Source of the DNA: an uncultured Pelagibacteraceae bacterium
GTDB lineage: Bacteria > Pseudomonadota > Alphaproteobacteria > Pelagibacterales > Pelagibacteraceae
Assembly (NCBI GenBank): GCA_902629695.1
Contig: CACORY010000003.1
Span: 16,730-80,729, forward strand
Length of the DNA stretch: 64,000 nucleotides
Reading direction: 5' to 3'
The translations under genes were made by a program, and so were the position numbers. Positions 1 through 8,575 of the stretch are shown here, piece after piece (position 1 is the first letter of the stretch; every line of letters starts with the position of its first letter). The notes under the pieces were generated by a model. That model ran no database searches. It saw only the letters and a list, made by a program, of their open reading frames with translations, and was not told the origin of the DNA.

Positions 1-272
1 TAAATTATTTCCAGAGAAATATTGAATTCATTAATGATATTCCACATATTTTTAATAATAGGATCCTCAAAATTTTTTTGTTTAAAATCATTTACAAATT
101 TTTGGAATTTTATTTTTTTTATTTCTATTTCATTTTCGTCATCTGCAATATTATCTACAACTCTGCAAAAATTGTATAAATAAGAACAATTTTTATATGT
201 TTTTTTTGGCAAGAAAAAACCAGCCCAATTAAATGATTTTGCGTAAATAGATAAATAATTTTTAGACGACAT
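1..272 (-). CDS. crtB: Phytoene synthase, N-terminal part (runs off window)
   Basis: This is the first ~90 codons of a squalene/phytoene synthase family protein, which condenses two geranylgeranyl-PP to phytoene in carotenoid synthesis. It is absent from the ORF track because it is cut by the window edge. Reading the minus strand from 272 gives an open frame with YLYNFCRVVDNIADD around residue 35; the DxxxD within it is the first substrate-Mg binding motif of the family. The ATG overlaps the crtI stop by one base (TAATG), so the pair is probably translationally coupled. The remainder lies left of base 1. Confidence 0.85.
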   Translation of the reverse strand, partial: MSSKNYLSIYAKSFNWAGFFLPKKTYKNCSYLYNFCRVVDNIADDENEIEIKKIKFQKFVNDFKQKNFEDPIIKNMWNIINEFNISLEII

Positions 273-1732
273 TATAAAATTTTATCTAAAACCTTTGCTG
301 AGGAAAGAACTCCAGGTACACCTGCTCCAGGATGAGTTCCTGCACCAACAAAATATAAATTGTTATAAATTTCAGATTTGTTGTGAAATCTAAAGTAAGC
401 AGATTGTGAGAATTTTGGTTGTATAGAAAAACCAGAACCATATTTTGTATTGAGATCTTTTTCAAAATATTCTGGTGTTAAATAAAAATCTTCGACAATA
501 TTTTCTTTTAAGTTTGGCATTAAATCTCTCTCCATTTTTTCTACCACTAAATTTTTCATTTTTTCACCCTCTAACGACCAATCAATTTTTGATTGGTTAT
601 TGGGAACAGGAACTAGAACATAGAAACAATCATGTCCATCTGGTGCCATGGATTTATCAGTGGCAGTGGGTCTATGTAGATAATAACTAATATCGTTATT
701 TAATTTTTTATTATTAAAAATGTCATCAAGGTGCTCTTTATATTTATTGCCAAATTTAATGGTGTGATGTTCAATATTATCGTAGATTTTTTTAGTTCCG
801 AAATAATAAACAAATAAACCCATTGAATATTCCATTCTATTTTTTTTCCATTTAAACATAAAAGAATTATTACTTTGGCCGTTTAACATTTTTTCATAAA
901 CACCAGGAGGATCTGCGTTACAAACAACTTTGTTAGCGCTTATCTTTTTTGAATTGTCTAATTGAACTCCAGTAATCTTATTTTGATCTGAAATTATTTG
1001 AGTTACCTCAGATCCTTTTATTACCTCGATACCTTCCTCATTCATTAATTTTTCAAAACCACTTATGATATTTCCTGTTCCACCCATAGAATAGTGAATG
1101 CCCCATTTTTTTTCTAAGTATAAAATCAATCCATATATGGAAGTTGTGGTAAATGGATTTCCACCAACTAAAAGAGGATGCATGCTCAACATTCTTCTTA
1201 ATTTTTCATTTTTAATATAAGATGATACCAGTGAATATACTGACTTATAGCTTTTAAGTTTGAGTAATGAGGGCAATTGTTTCATCATAACTGATGGTTT
1301 GTCAAAGGGCACATCAGCTAGTTCTGTAAAACCTTTATCAAAAATTTTTTTAGTGAAATTAACAAGTTTTTCATATCCTTGAACATCCTCTTTATTAATA
1401 AGCTCAATTTGTCTTTTCATTTCATTTTCGTCGCCAGAGTAATTGAACTTTGATTTATCCTCAAAAATGAATTGATACCAAACTTTAAGAGGTATTAATT
1501 TAATGTAATCATTTGGATTTTTTTGAAATAATTCAAACAATTCATTAATTAAGTATGGAGCCGTAATTACTGTTGGACCACCATCATAAATGAACCCATT
1601 TTTTTTAAAAACTCTTGCTCTACCACCTAGGTCTTTGTGTTTTTCAATTAATGTAACATTGTGACCCTTAGCTTTAAGACGAAGAGCAGCCGCTATACCA
1701 CCAAAACCAGAACCAATTACAATAGAATTCAT
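272..1732 (-). CDS. crtI: Phytoene desaturase (CrtI type)
   Basis: This 486-residue FAD-dependent enzyme desaturates phytoene to lycopene, upstream of beta-carotene and retinal. The N-terminus has the dinucleotide-binding motif GSGFGGIAAALRL (residues 8-20) followed by the acidic end of beta-2 and the GGRA segment. The C-terminus has the family motif VGAGTHPGAGVPGV. Length is normal for CrtI. It lies 39 nt downstream of atpF on the same strand and overlaps crtB by 1 nt, so it may be read from the ATP synthase transcript. In SAR11-like bacteria these genes supply proteorhodopsin chromophore; that link is inferred, as no rhodopsin gene is in the window. Confidence 0.93.
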   Translation of the reverse strand: MNSIVIGSGFGGIAAALRLKAKGHNVTLIEKHKDLGGRARVFKKNGFIYDGGPTVITAPYLINELFELFQKNPNDYIKLIPLKVWYQFIFEDKSKFNYSGDENEMKRQIELINKEDVQGYEKLVNFTKKIFDKGFTELADVPFDKPSVMMKQLPSLLKLKSYKSVYSLVSSYIKNEKLRRMLSMHPLLVGGNPFTTTSIYGLILYLEKKWGIHYSMGGTGNIISGFEKLMNEEGIEVIKGSEVTQIISDQNKITGVQLDNSKKISANKVVCNADPPGVYEKMLNGQSNNSFMFKWKKNRMEYSMGLFVYYFGTKKIYDNIEHHTIKFGNKYKEHLDDIFNNKKLNNDISYYLHRPTATDKSMAPDGHDCFYVLVPVPNNQSKIDWSLEGEKMKNLVVEKMERDLMPNLKENIVEDFYLTPEYFEKDLNTKYGSGFSIQPKFSQSAYFRFHNKSEIYNNLYFVGAGTHPGAGVPGVLSSAKVLDKIL

Positions 1733-1771
1733 CTAAACAATTTATAGCTTTTTTGAAAAATTGTAAAAGTA

Positions 1772-2269
1772 TTATGAGTTAATTTTCTTTAACTCTTCCT
1801 TTGTTTCATCTAAATTTTTTTGAAACAATCGATCCAATTTTGACTTATCAACTGATGTAGAAATAATTTTTTTCACTGAATCTAGTGCAATTTTAATAGA
1901 GGTATTTTTTATTTCATTTATCGCGGACTCTTTCATTTGACTTATTTTATTTTCAGCTAAATTTTTTTTAATTTCAGATGATTTGTGAAATTTATCATTT
2001 AATTCAATTATTAATTTATCACTATCTTTTTTTGCTTGTTCTATAATATCATCACCAACTGACTGTGCTGTATTTAATTTATTTTGAGCTTTTTCTAATA
2101 AAATTTTAGCTTCTGATCTTAATTTTTCACTTTCATCTATCTCATTTTTGATATCTAAAATAAGCTTATTTAAAATTTCATTTATTTTTTGTGGGACTTT
2201 TAAATAAATTAAACCTCCAAAAAATATAACAAATGAAACTGCTACCCAAAAAGTTGCATCAATTGCCAT
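1772..2269 (-). CDS. atpF: ATP synthase F0 subunit b
   Basis: Subunit b of the peripheral stalk of the F1F0 ATP synthase, linking the membrane a subunit to F1. I use the internal ATG at 2269 (165 aa, MAIDATFWVAVSF) rather than the longer track start, because the hydrophobic membrane anchor begins there and a GGAG lies upstream. One N-terminal membrane segment is followed by a long charged coiled coil rich in K/E/N. The start overlaps the b' gene by 11 nt. The paired b and b' genes are typical of alphaproteobacteria and phototrophs. Confidence 0.9.
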   Translation of the reverse strand: MAIDATFWVAVSFVIFFGGLIYLKVPQKINEILNKLILDIKNEIDESEKLRSEAKILLEKAQNKLNTAQSVGDDIIEQAKKDSDKLIIELNDKFHKSSEIKKNLAENKISQMKESAINEIKNTSIKIALDSVKKIISTSVDKSKLDRLFQKNLDETKEELKKINS

Positions 2270-2849
2270 AATATTTATCTCCATTTCTTTTTGATAAATC
2301 ATCAACAATTGCAGAAATACTACTACTGTTTATTTCAGCTCCAATAAGTTTCTTTATTAATTCTGATGAAGTTTCTATAGCAATTTTGTTTATTTTTTCA
2401 GGTGCATTTTTCTTTAAAACTTCAATTTCTTTTTCTGCTTTCTTTATTTCTTCATCGATCTGATGATCTAAAACTTCTTTCTTTAAGTTGATATCTTTTA
2501 TAACTTTTTCTCTTGCATCTTTATAAATGTTTTTTGCTTTTACTTTACTTTTTAAAATAAGATCATCATACTCTTTAAGTTTAGTATCACTTTCAATTCT
2601 TTGCTTTTCTGCTGCTTCAATATTTTCTTGTATTTGAGATTTTCTTAATTCTAAGTTTGAACTTATTTTTGGAAGTATGGCTTTTGATAAAACTATATAC
2701 AAAATACCAAATGTTAAGGTTAACCAAAATATTTGAGAAACCCAAAATTCTGGATTCAATTGAGGCATTCCTCCACTTTCTGCTGCAAAAACCTCTTTTA
2801 AAAAAAAGAGGTTTAAAAATATCGAGTGAAAAAAATATTTTTTAATCAT
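2259..2849 (-). CDS. atpF': ATP synthase F0 subunit b'
   Basis: Second stalk subunit (b', often called atpG or atpX), 196 aa. The conserved core starts near GGMPQLNPEFWVSQIFWL, where the membrane segment begins, followed by a charged helix. Before it is a hydrophobic, signal-peptide-like stretch ending in VFAAES, so the N-terminus may be cleaved or form an extra hairpin. It sits 5 nt downstream of atpE and overlaps atpF by 11 nt in the atpI-B-E-F'-F order. The F1 genes are not in the window, which fits the split ATP synthase operons of alphaproteobacteria. Confidence 0.9.
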   Translation of the reverse strand: MIKKYFFHSIFLNLFFLKEVFAAESGGMPQLNPEFWVSQIFWLTLTFGILYIVLSKAILPKISSNLELRKSQIQENIEAAEKQRIESDTKLKEYDDLILKSKVKAKNIYKDAREKVIKDINLKKEVLDHQIDEEIKKAEKEIEVLKKNAPEKINKIAIETSSELIKKLIGAEINSSSISAIVDDLSKRNGDKYYGN

Positions 2850-2854
2850 TAAAT

Positions 2855-3082
2855 CTAAAACGCAAAAAGAATAATTAATGCAACTACTAATCCAAATAAA
2901 CCAGTAGCTTCTGCTAAAGCGAAACCTAAAAGCAAATTAGGAAATTGTTTTTGTGCTGCAGAAGGATTTCTCATCGCTCCTGACAAATAATTACCAAAAA
3001 TAATTCCAATTCCAACACCCGCGCCTGCTAAAGCAATTGCTGCTAATCCGGCACCGATCATTTTTGCTGCTTCTAATTCCAT
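2855..3082 (-). CDS. atpE: ATP synthase F0 subunit c (ring proteolipid)
   Basis: A 75-residue hairpin of two glycine/alanine-rich membrane helices that oligomerises into the rotor ring. Helix 1 has the glycine-rich GAGVGIGIIFG, the polar loop has RNPSAAQKQ, and helix 2 carries the ion-binding carboxylate in ALAEATGLFG. The residue after that Glu is Ala, not the Ser of many Na+-coupled rings, so proton coupling is more likely. A near-perfect Shine-Dalgarno precedes it, consistent with the high copy number of c per complex. Confidence 0.95.
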   Translation of the reverse strand: MELEAAKMIGAGLAAIALAGAGVGIGIIFGNYLSGAMRNPSAAQKQFPNLLLGFALAEATGLFGLVVALIILFAF

Positions 3083-3086
3083 TATG

Positions 3087-3095
3087 TCCTCCTTT
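3087..3095 (-). promoter_or_regulatory. Strong Shine-Dalgarno for atpE
   Basis: Read on the minus strand the sequence is AAAGGAGGA, ending 4 nt before the atpE ATG at 3082. This is close to full anti-Shine-Dalgarno complementarity and unusually strong beside the weak or overlapping start regions elsewhere here. It fits the need for many c subunits per ATP synthase. Confidence 0.75.
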
Positions 3096-3100
3096 GTTAG

Positions 3101-3835
3101 TTAATGGTGTAAATTTAATGCATCATTTAAATATATGCATGTTAAAATTGCAAAAACATATGCTTGAAGAAAAGCAACCAAGATCTCCAAACCAGTAAGT
3201 GCAACTGAAAAACTCAGTGGAAGCCATCCACCAATTATCCCGAGACTTACAACAAAGCCTCCGAAAACTTTCATCATTGTATGACCAGCCATCATATTAG
3301 CAAAAAGTCTGACTGATAAACTAATTGGCCTACTTAGATATGATATAATTTCAATTACTACAATTAAGGGAAGTAAAACATTCGGTACACCGCTTGGTAC
3401 AAAAAGTTTCAAGTAACCAAAGCCATGTTTTATAAAACCAACAATTGTAACACCAATAAAAATAAATGCTGCAAGCACAAATGTTACTATGATATGACTT
3501 GTGACTGTAAAAGTGTAAGGTATCATCCCAAACATATTGCAAAATAAAACAAACATAAATAATGAGAATATAAAAGCAAAGTAAGGTTTTGCTTTAGATC
3601 CAGCCGTCTCACTAATCATTTTAGATACGAATATATAACTTAGCTCAGCAAGAAGCTGTATCTTGTTTGGTAATACTGAATTTTTTTTTGAGCCTAAGTT
3701 AAAAATGATTAAAATTGCTAGCGAACTTATAACCATAAACAAACTTGCGTTTGTAAATGATATATCAAAAGAACCTATTTTAACTTCAGGACCAATTCTA
3801 TAAACTTCGAACTGGGTCATTGGATTTGCAGCCAT
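3101..3835 (-). CDS. atpB: ATP synthase F0 subunit a
   Basis: The 244-residue stator subunit forming the two half-channels for protons against the c ring. It has several membrane helices, including the diagnostic penultimate helix SVRLFANMMAGHTM with the essential arginine, and a conserved C-terminal helix with LQAYVFAILTCIYL. The N-terminus MTQFEVYRIGP and length match alphaproteobacterial AtpB. It follows atpI by 8 nt and precedes atpE by 18 nt. Confidence 0.95.
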   Translation of the reverse strand: MAANPMTQFEVYRIGPEVKIGSFDISFTNASLFMVISSLAILIIFNLGSKKNSVLPNKIQLLAELSYIFVSKMISETAGSKAKPYFAFIFSLFMFVLFCNMFGMIPYTFTVTSHIIVTFVLAAFIFIGVTIVGFIKHGFGYLKLFVPSGVPNVLLPLIVVIEIISYLSRPISLSVRLFANMMAGHTMMKVFGGFVVSLGIIGGWLPLSFSVALTGLEILVAFLQAYVFAILTCIYLNDALNLHH

Positions 3836-3843
3836 ATATTTTT

Positions 3844-4119
3844 CTATTTTTGCATGTTTTTTGCAGATCTAATTACATTGGTTATTCCAGCAACTACCCC
3901 TACAAAAAAAAAAATTAAAATTAACCATGGTTTAGTACCAAAGGTCTTGTCTAAAATAAACCCAATAATTGTCCCTACTGCAACTGCCGAAACTAGTTCC
4001 GTGCTAAGCTTAAAAGCAGTGCCAATTGGGGATGGATTATGTTTTTTGTTTGAAAAATTTCGTTTATTAGCCTTTCTCTTTGCAATTTCTAAGCGAGTTT
4101 TAAACTGATCTTTTGACAT
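3844..4119 (-). CDS. atpI: AtpI/AtpZ-type ATP synthase assembly protein
   Basis: A 91-residue small membrane protein with a basic N-terminal region (residues 1-35) and two hydrophobic helices joined by a short loop (GFILDKTFGTKPW). This fits the AtpI/AtpZ family encoded at the head of F0 operons, which aids c-ring assembly or cation supply. It begins 9 nt after smc ends and 8 nt before atpB. The family is assigned from topology, size and position more than from strong motifs. Confidence 0.8.
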   Translation of the reverse strand: MSKDQFKTRLEIAKRKANKRNFSNKKHNPSPIGTAFKLSTELVSAVAVGTIIGFILDKTFGTKPWLILIFFFVGVVAGITNVIRSAKNMQK

Positions 4120-4128
4120 TTATTTTAT

Positions 4129-6525
4129 TTAGGCAACCATGCTTTCTGCTTTTTGTAAGTCAACCGCCACTAACTGACTAATTCCTTTCTCAGGCATTGA
4201 CACTCCGTATAATCTGTTCATTTTTGACATAGTTAAAGCATGATGAGTAACAATAATAAATTTTGTGTTAGTTATTTTGGTAAGTTCATCTAATAAATTA
4301 CAAAATCTAGTTACATTTGCATCATCTAATGGTGCATCCACTTCATCCAAAACACAAATTGGTGATGGATTAGTTAAGAAAACTGCAAAAATAAGTGAGA
4401 GGGCTGTTAGAGCTTGTTCACCACCTGACAATAAAGTTATTGATTGTAATCTTTTACCTGGAGGACTTACTAACATTTCTAAACCCGCCTCAAGAGGATC
4501 CTCAGAATCCACAAGTTCTAATTTAGCATTTCCACCATTAAATAATTTTGTATAAACTTCATTAAATTTTCTGTTAACTTTTTCAAAAGCCTCAACAAGT
4601 CTTTCTCTTCCTTTTTGATTTAATTCATTAATGCTATCTTTCAACTTTACTATCGCAGTCACTAGGTCTGCTCTATCTTGCTCCATTTTTTTTATCTCTG
4701 AAACATATTTATTAGTTTCTTCATCTGCTTTTAAATTTACTGAACCTAATTTTTCTCTTTCTTGTTTTTTCTTGTCCAATAAATCTTCTTGATTAACTGC
4801 ATCAGGAAGTTCTTCAACACCATATAAATTTGAATTTTCCAAAATATTATCTTCTGTAAGATTAAGTTCAGAATTAATCCTATCAATTAAATCACTTTTT
4901 CTTTTTTTTAGACCTTCAATAGTTGCACTAGAGCTTGCTTTTCTCTCTCTAATTTGAATTGATTGCTCTTGTATTTCATTAAGTTGATTTCTGAAAATTT
5001 CAATTTTTTCGTCCGTTTCATTTATTATTTTTTCATTTTCATTTTTTTCGTTTTCAGAAATTCTTAAATTTTCAGAAATCTGCCCTTTTTTTTCTGCTTG
5101 GATTTTTGGTTGATTATCTAATTTCTCTAGTTGGTTATTGGATTTATTTTTTCTCTCGGTTAATTCATTCATCATTTTCTCAGAATTTAAAAGCAAATTT
5201 TTCCAACTTTCAATTTCTTTTTTGATAATACTAATTCTTTCATTTCTTTTAACAGATTCTTTTTTGATATTTTGATTCATGCTATAGCTGTCAGCATATT
5301 TTTCTATACTTCTTTCAATAATATTTAAGGATTTGATTGCTTCTTCATTTTTATTCAAAGATATAAAATTTTTTATGTTTTCTATTTCAATTTTAAGATC
5401 ATTTTTTGATTTGTTTAAATCATCATTTGATTGTTTTTCAGTTTCATAATATTTTGAGTCTATTTCTATTAGGTCACTCTTTTCTTCTTTAAGTCTTTTT
5501 TCATTGGAATTAGCATCAATAATTATTCCTTTTTCTCGAGAAATATCATCATCAATTGTATCTAAAGTTTTTTTAATATTTTCAATTTCCTCTTGTACTC
5601 TTGTATTTTCTTTATCCAAGTTCTGTAATTCCAAATTAAGTCTTTGAATTTTTGACAAATTTTCAATATTTTTTTCTCTTAATGGATTAACTTTTTCTGT
5701 CTCAGATTTAATTATTTTTTCTAAATCTGAAATTTTATTTGTATAACCACTAACTTCTCCCTCTGCTTCGGTATTAATTTCATTCTCAACTTTTATTTCT
5801 TTGTCAATTTCTAATAATTTTAGATAGTAAAGTCCTGCTTCAATCTTTTTAATATCATTAGAAATATTTTTATATTTGGAGGCTTCTTCTGCTTGTTTTT
5901 GAAGATTGGCTAGCTGTCTTTCTTGTTGTTTTCTCAGCTCATCCGCACGTTTCAAATTGTTTTCTGCAGCGTTTAATCTTAATTCTGCCTCATGTCTTCT
6001 AACATGCAAACCTGAAATTCCTGCAGCTTCTTCCAAAATTGCTCTTCTATCAGTTGGTTTTGCTGTTACTAAAGCACCAATACGACCTTGACTAATCATC
6101 GAAGGTGAATGAGCCCCTGTAGATAAATCTGCAAAAAACATTTGAGCATCTCTTGCTCTAACTTCTTTATCATTTATGTAGAACTTTGATCCTTTGTCTT
6201 TTTCAATTTTTCTTCTAACATTAATTTCGGTTAATTCCCTATATTGAACTGGTCCTTCATTACTCTCATTTCTTACTGTAACCGAAACTTCTGCAATATT
6301 TTTTGATGGTTTATTCGAAGTGCCAGAAAATATCACATCTTCCATACCAGATCCTCTCATACTTTTTGCAGAGGTCTCTCCCATAACCCACCTTAGCGAC
6401 TCCACTATATTTGATTTTCCACATCCATTTGGGCCGACAATTCCAGTTAAACCATCTTCGATTAGGAAATTGGTTTTGTCAGCGAATGATTTAAACCCAT
6501 TTAATTGGATTTTTTTAAAGTCCAT
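4129..6525 (-). CDS. smc: Short Smc chromosome-condensation ATPase, no visible hinge
   Basis: Smc-family ATPase (798 aa; typical bacterial Smc is about 1150-1200). The N-terminal head has Walker A GPNGCGKS at residues 31-38. The C-terminal head has the ABC signature LSGGEQ near 699 and Walker B CVLDEVDAPLDD near 725. Between about 170 and 640 is almost unbroken K/E/N-rich coiled coil. I see no globular hinge with its conserved glycines, nor the post-hinge segment usual in alphaproteobacterial Smc. Flanking coils resemble the family, so this looks like an internal deletion rather than a frameshift. It lies between dsbA-like and atpI. RecN or SbcC are less likely, because the heads match Smc best. 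Confidence 0.88.
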   Translation of the reverse strand: MDFKKIQLNGFKSFADKTNFLIEDGLTGIVGPNGCGKSNIVESLRWVMGETSAKSMRGSGMEDVIFSGTSNKPSKNIAEVSVTVRNESNEGPVQYRELTEINVRRKIEKDKGSKFYINDKEVRARDAQMFFADLSTGAHSPSMISQGRIGALVTAKPTDRRAILEEAAGISGLHVRRHEAELRLNAAENNLKRADELRKQQERQLANLQKQAEEASKYKNISNDIKKIEAGLYYLKLLEIDKEIKVENEINTEAEGEVSGYTNKISDLEKIIKSETEKVNPLREKNIENLSKIQRLNLELQNLDKENTRVQEEIENIKKTLDTIDDDISREKGIIIDANSNEKRLKEEKSDLIEIDSKYYETEKQSNDDLNKSKNDLKIEIENIKNFISLNKNEEAIKSLNIIERSIEKYADSYSMNQNIKKESVKRNERISIIKKEIESWKNLLLNSEKMMNELTERKNKSNNQLEKLDNQPKIQAEKKGQISENLRISENEKNENEKIINETDEKIEIFRNQLNEIQEQSIQIRERKASSSATIEGLKKRKSDLIDRINSELNLTEDNILENSNLYGVEELPDAVNQEDLLDKKKQEREKLGSVNLKADEETNKYVSEIKKMEQDRADLVTAIVKLKDSINELNQKGRERLVEAFEKVNRKFNEVYTKLFNGGNAKLELVDSEDPLEAGLEMLVSPPGKRLQSITLLSGGEQALTALSLIFAVFLTNPSPICVLDEVDAPLDDANVTRFCNLLDELTKITNTKFIIVTHHALTMSKMNRLYGVSMPEKGISQLVAVDLQKAESMVA

Positions 6526-6533
6526 AGATAGAC

Positions 6534-7109
6534 TTATATCAGTTTTTCTAAAGATTTTTTTAAATTTTTATAATTAAGGGATTTTTCAAACTTTTTGTTA
6601 TTAATTATTATCGTAGGAGTAGCATTTATTTCAAAATTTTTTGTTCCTTCGATTCGATCATTTATAACAAAATCTTCTATTTTTTTATTATCAACACATT
6701 TGTTAAAATTTAGACTAAAACCCTCATCTTTTAAAAACTTCTCTAAACTTGTATTTACTTCTTCGATTGTACCACCTTTGATCCAAGCTTGCTGATTGGA
6801 GTATAAGGTCTCTAAAATTTCAAGACTTTGATTTTCTTGACATTGAGCAATTTTTGCAGCATTTAAAGCAGCAAGATCTAAAGGAAAATGTCTAAATTCA
6901 ATTTTGACCAATCCTTTATCTATATAATCTTTTTTTAGTTCAGGATAAATTTTTTTATGAAAATCTGCACAGTGGCTACATGTTAAAGACTCATAAGCAA
7001 TAATAGTAATTCTTGCGTTTAAATCTCCAGAAACAATTCTTTTAATTTCTGAGTTTGCATTGGTAAAAGAAGCAAGAAAATAAATTAGTAATATAAAAAT
7101 TTTTTTCAT
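6534..7109 (-). CDS. DsbA-family periplasmic thiol oxidoreductase
   Basis: A 191-residue thioredoxin-fold protein with an N-terminal signal peptide (MKKIFILLIYFLASFTNA). The redox motif CSHC lies in SLTCSHCADFHK near residue 43, followed by the DsbA-like helical insertion and a C-terminal cis-proline region (INATPTIIINNKKF). It probably forms or isomerises disulfides in the periplasm. The dciA-dsbA-smc order beside mutY is a common alphaproteobacterial arrangement. It overlaps the dciA end by 4 nt. DsbA versus DsbC/G-like role cannot be settled from sequence alone. Confidence 0.88.
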   Translation of the reverse strand: MKKIFILLIYFLASFTNANSEIKRIVSGDLNARITIIAYESLTCSHCADFHKKIYPELKKDYIDKGLVKIEFRHFPLDLAALNAAKIAQCQENQSLEILETLYSNQQAWIKGGTIEEVNTSLEKFLKDEGFSLNFNKCVDNKKIEDFVINDRIEGTKNFEINATPTIIINNKKFEKSLNYKNLKKSLEKLI

Positions 7110-7594
7110 TTTTCTTTAAATACTTTTGACAATTCTATTAGTGATTTCTTTATTTTTTCATTTTTAACATCATTAATCTTTTTATGAAACCTATCAATTG
7201 TCACATTATTCTTTTCTGAGCTTTCTTTTGTAATTTTCAAATTTTCGTCATCAAAACTCATAAATTTAATTTTTTCAACAACAGTGTATCCAAAATGATT
7301 GTTCATTCTATCAATAATATTTTTTTTTGAATATTCTAAATCAACCTCATGTCCTCTTTTGACCATGATTAAAAGAGTGCTAACACTAAATTTATTAGAG
7401 TTTTTTAAAGATTTTGGATAACAAACCTTAAATAAACTATCCCCAATAATGATTTTCCAGTTATTTAATATTTCAGAATAAATATGTCCTTTTTTATTAA
7501 TGACTCTTTTAATATTTTTTGGCAAAGTGTCTTTAAAGGATCTTAATCCTTGAATGCTTCTATTTCTCTGCTTAGTATATTTTTTATAATGCAT
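7106..7594 (-). CDS. dciA: DciA/DUF721-family protein (putative helicase loader)
   Basis: A basic 162-residue protein whose N-terminal half (ILNNWKIIIGDSLFKVCYPKSL) has the W..i.G..la..t.P pattern of DUF721, the family including DciA, which loads DnaB in bacteria lacking DnaC/DnaI. The C-terminal half is charged and divergent. I use the ATG at 7594; the track start at 7606 adds four residues. The start codon overlaps the divergent mutY start in the hexamer ATGCAT, so both 5' leaders would lie inside the opposite gene. Assignment rests on pattern and position next to mutY/dsbA. Confidence 0.7.
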   Translation of the reverse strand: MHYKKYTKQRNRSIQGLRSFKDTLPKNIKRVINKKGHIYSEILNNWKIIIGDSLFKVCYPKSLKNSNKFSVSTLLIMVKRGHEVDLEYSKKNIIDRMNNHFGYTVVEKIKFMSFDDENLKITKESSEKNNVTIDRFHKKINDVKNEKIKKSLIELSKVFKEK

Positions 7595-8575
7595 ACGAAA
7601 GAACAATTATTAACAAAAAAAATTCTCAATTGGTATGATTTAAATAAAAGGTCGTTACCATGGCGAAAAGATGTTTCTTTTAAAAAAAAACAATATTACA
7701 CTTTAGTAAGTGAATTTATGTTGCAACAAACACAGGTTGTAACAGTAATTCCTTATTTTAAAAGGTTTATAAAATTTATTCCAAATTTTAATTCACTTGC
7801 GAAAGTAAAAAATGAAAAATTGATTAAACTATGGGAGGGTCTGGGGTACTATTCAAGAGCTAGAAATTTAAAAAAAACCGCTCAATTAATTATTAAAAAC
7901 TTTAGAGGAAATTTACCAAATAATTTTGATGATTTGACTAAACTACCAGGAATAGGAAATTATACTGCAAGTGCAATTCTAGCTATTGTTTTTAATAGAC
8001 CATACATTCCATTGGATGGAAATGTAGAAAGAGTTTTGAAAAGATATCTTTATTTAAAAAAAGATAAAGAAATTCAAAAGTCTAATCTTATAGAAAAAAA
8101 AACTATATTTGGAAAATCCTTGAGATCAGGTGATTATGCTCAAGCCTTAATGGAATTGGGAGCCTTAATTTGTAAACCTACAAATCCAATATGTAATGAA
8201 TGTCCAATTTCAAAAAATTGTAAATCTTACAAAAAAAAAGATTTTAATTTAATTAAGACCACGAAGAAAAACTTAGAAAAATATTTCATTTTAAAAGTGT
8301 ATAAAAAAAACCAAAGTTATTTATTAATTAAAAATACTAAGTTTAATTTTTTAAAAAATTTATCAATATTTCCTATGGAGGAACTTTCAAATCCTAAAAA
8401 TTTTAATGAAAATTTAAACTTTAAAATGTCTAACATGAATATGAATATAAAAATTCAATATTTTAAATTTAATCAAAAATTTCCCTCATCTTACTGGATA
8501 GATAAAAAGAAATTAGATAGTTACATGTTGCCATCATTTACAAAAAAAGTTGTTCGATATCTAGAGAAAAATTAA
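7589..8575 (+). CDS. mutY: A/G-specific adenine DNA glycosylase
   Basis: MutY removes adenine mispaired with 8-oxoguanine. The 328-residue protein (start at ATG 7589, matching the usual distance to the W-Y-D region) has catalytic Glu in SEFMLQQTQV, the helix-hairpin-helix LPGIGNYTASAI, catalytic Asp in PLDGNVERV, and a [4Fe-4S] cluster motif C-X6-C-X2-C-X5-C near residue 200. The C-terminal NUDIX-like 8-oxoG recognition domain is short and divergent. The stop overlaps the next gene by one base. It is divergent from dciA with overlapping start codons. Confidence 0.93.
   Translation: MHTKEQLLTKKILNWYDLNKRSLPWRKDVSFKKKQYYTLVSEFMLQQTQVVTVIPYFKRFIKFIPNFNSLAKVKNEKLIKLWEGLGYYSRARNLKKTAQLIIKNFRGNLPNNFDDLTKLPGIGNYTASAILAIVFNRPYIPLDGNVERVLKRYLYLKKDKEIQKSNLIEKKTIFGKSLRSGDYAQALMELGALICKPTNPICNECPISKNCKSYKKKDFNLIKTTKKNLEKYFILKVYKKNQSYLLIKNTKFNFLKNLSIFPMEELSNPKNFNENLNFKMSNMNMNIKIQYFKFNQKFPSSYWIDKKKLDSYMLPSFTKKVVRYLEKN

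Noticed and set aside
475-690. Plus-strand ORF of 71 aa within crtI
   Set aside because: Shadow frame of the crtI coding region; no initiation signal or family features.
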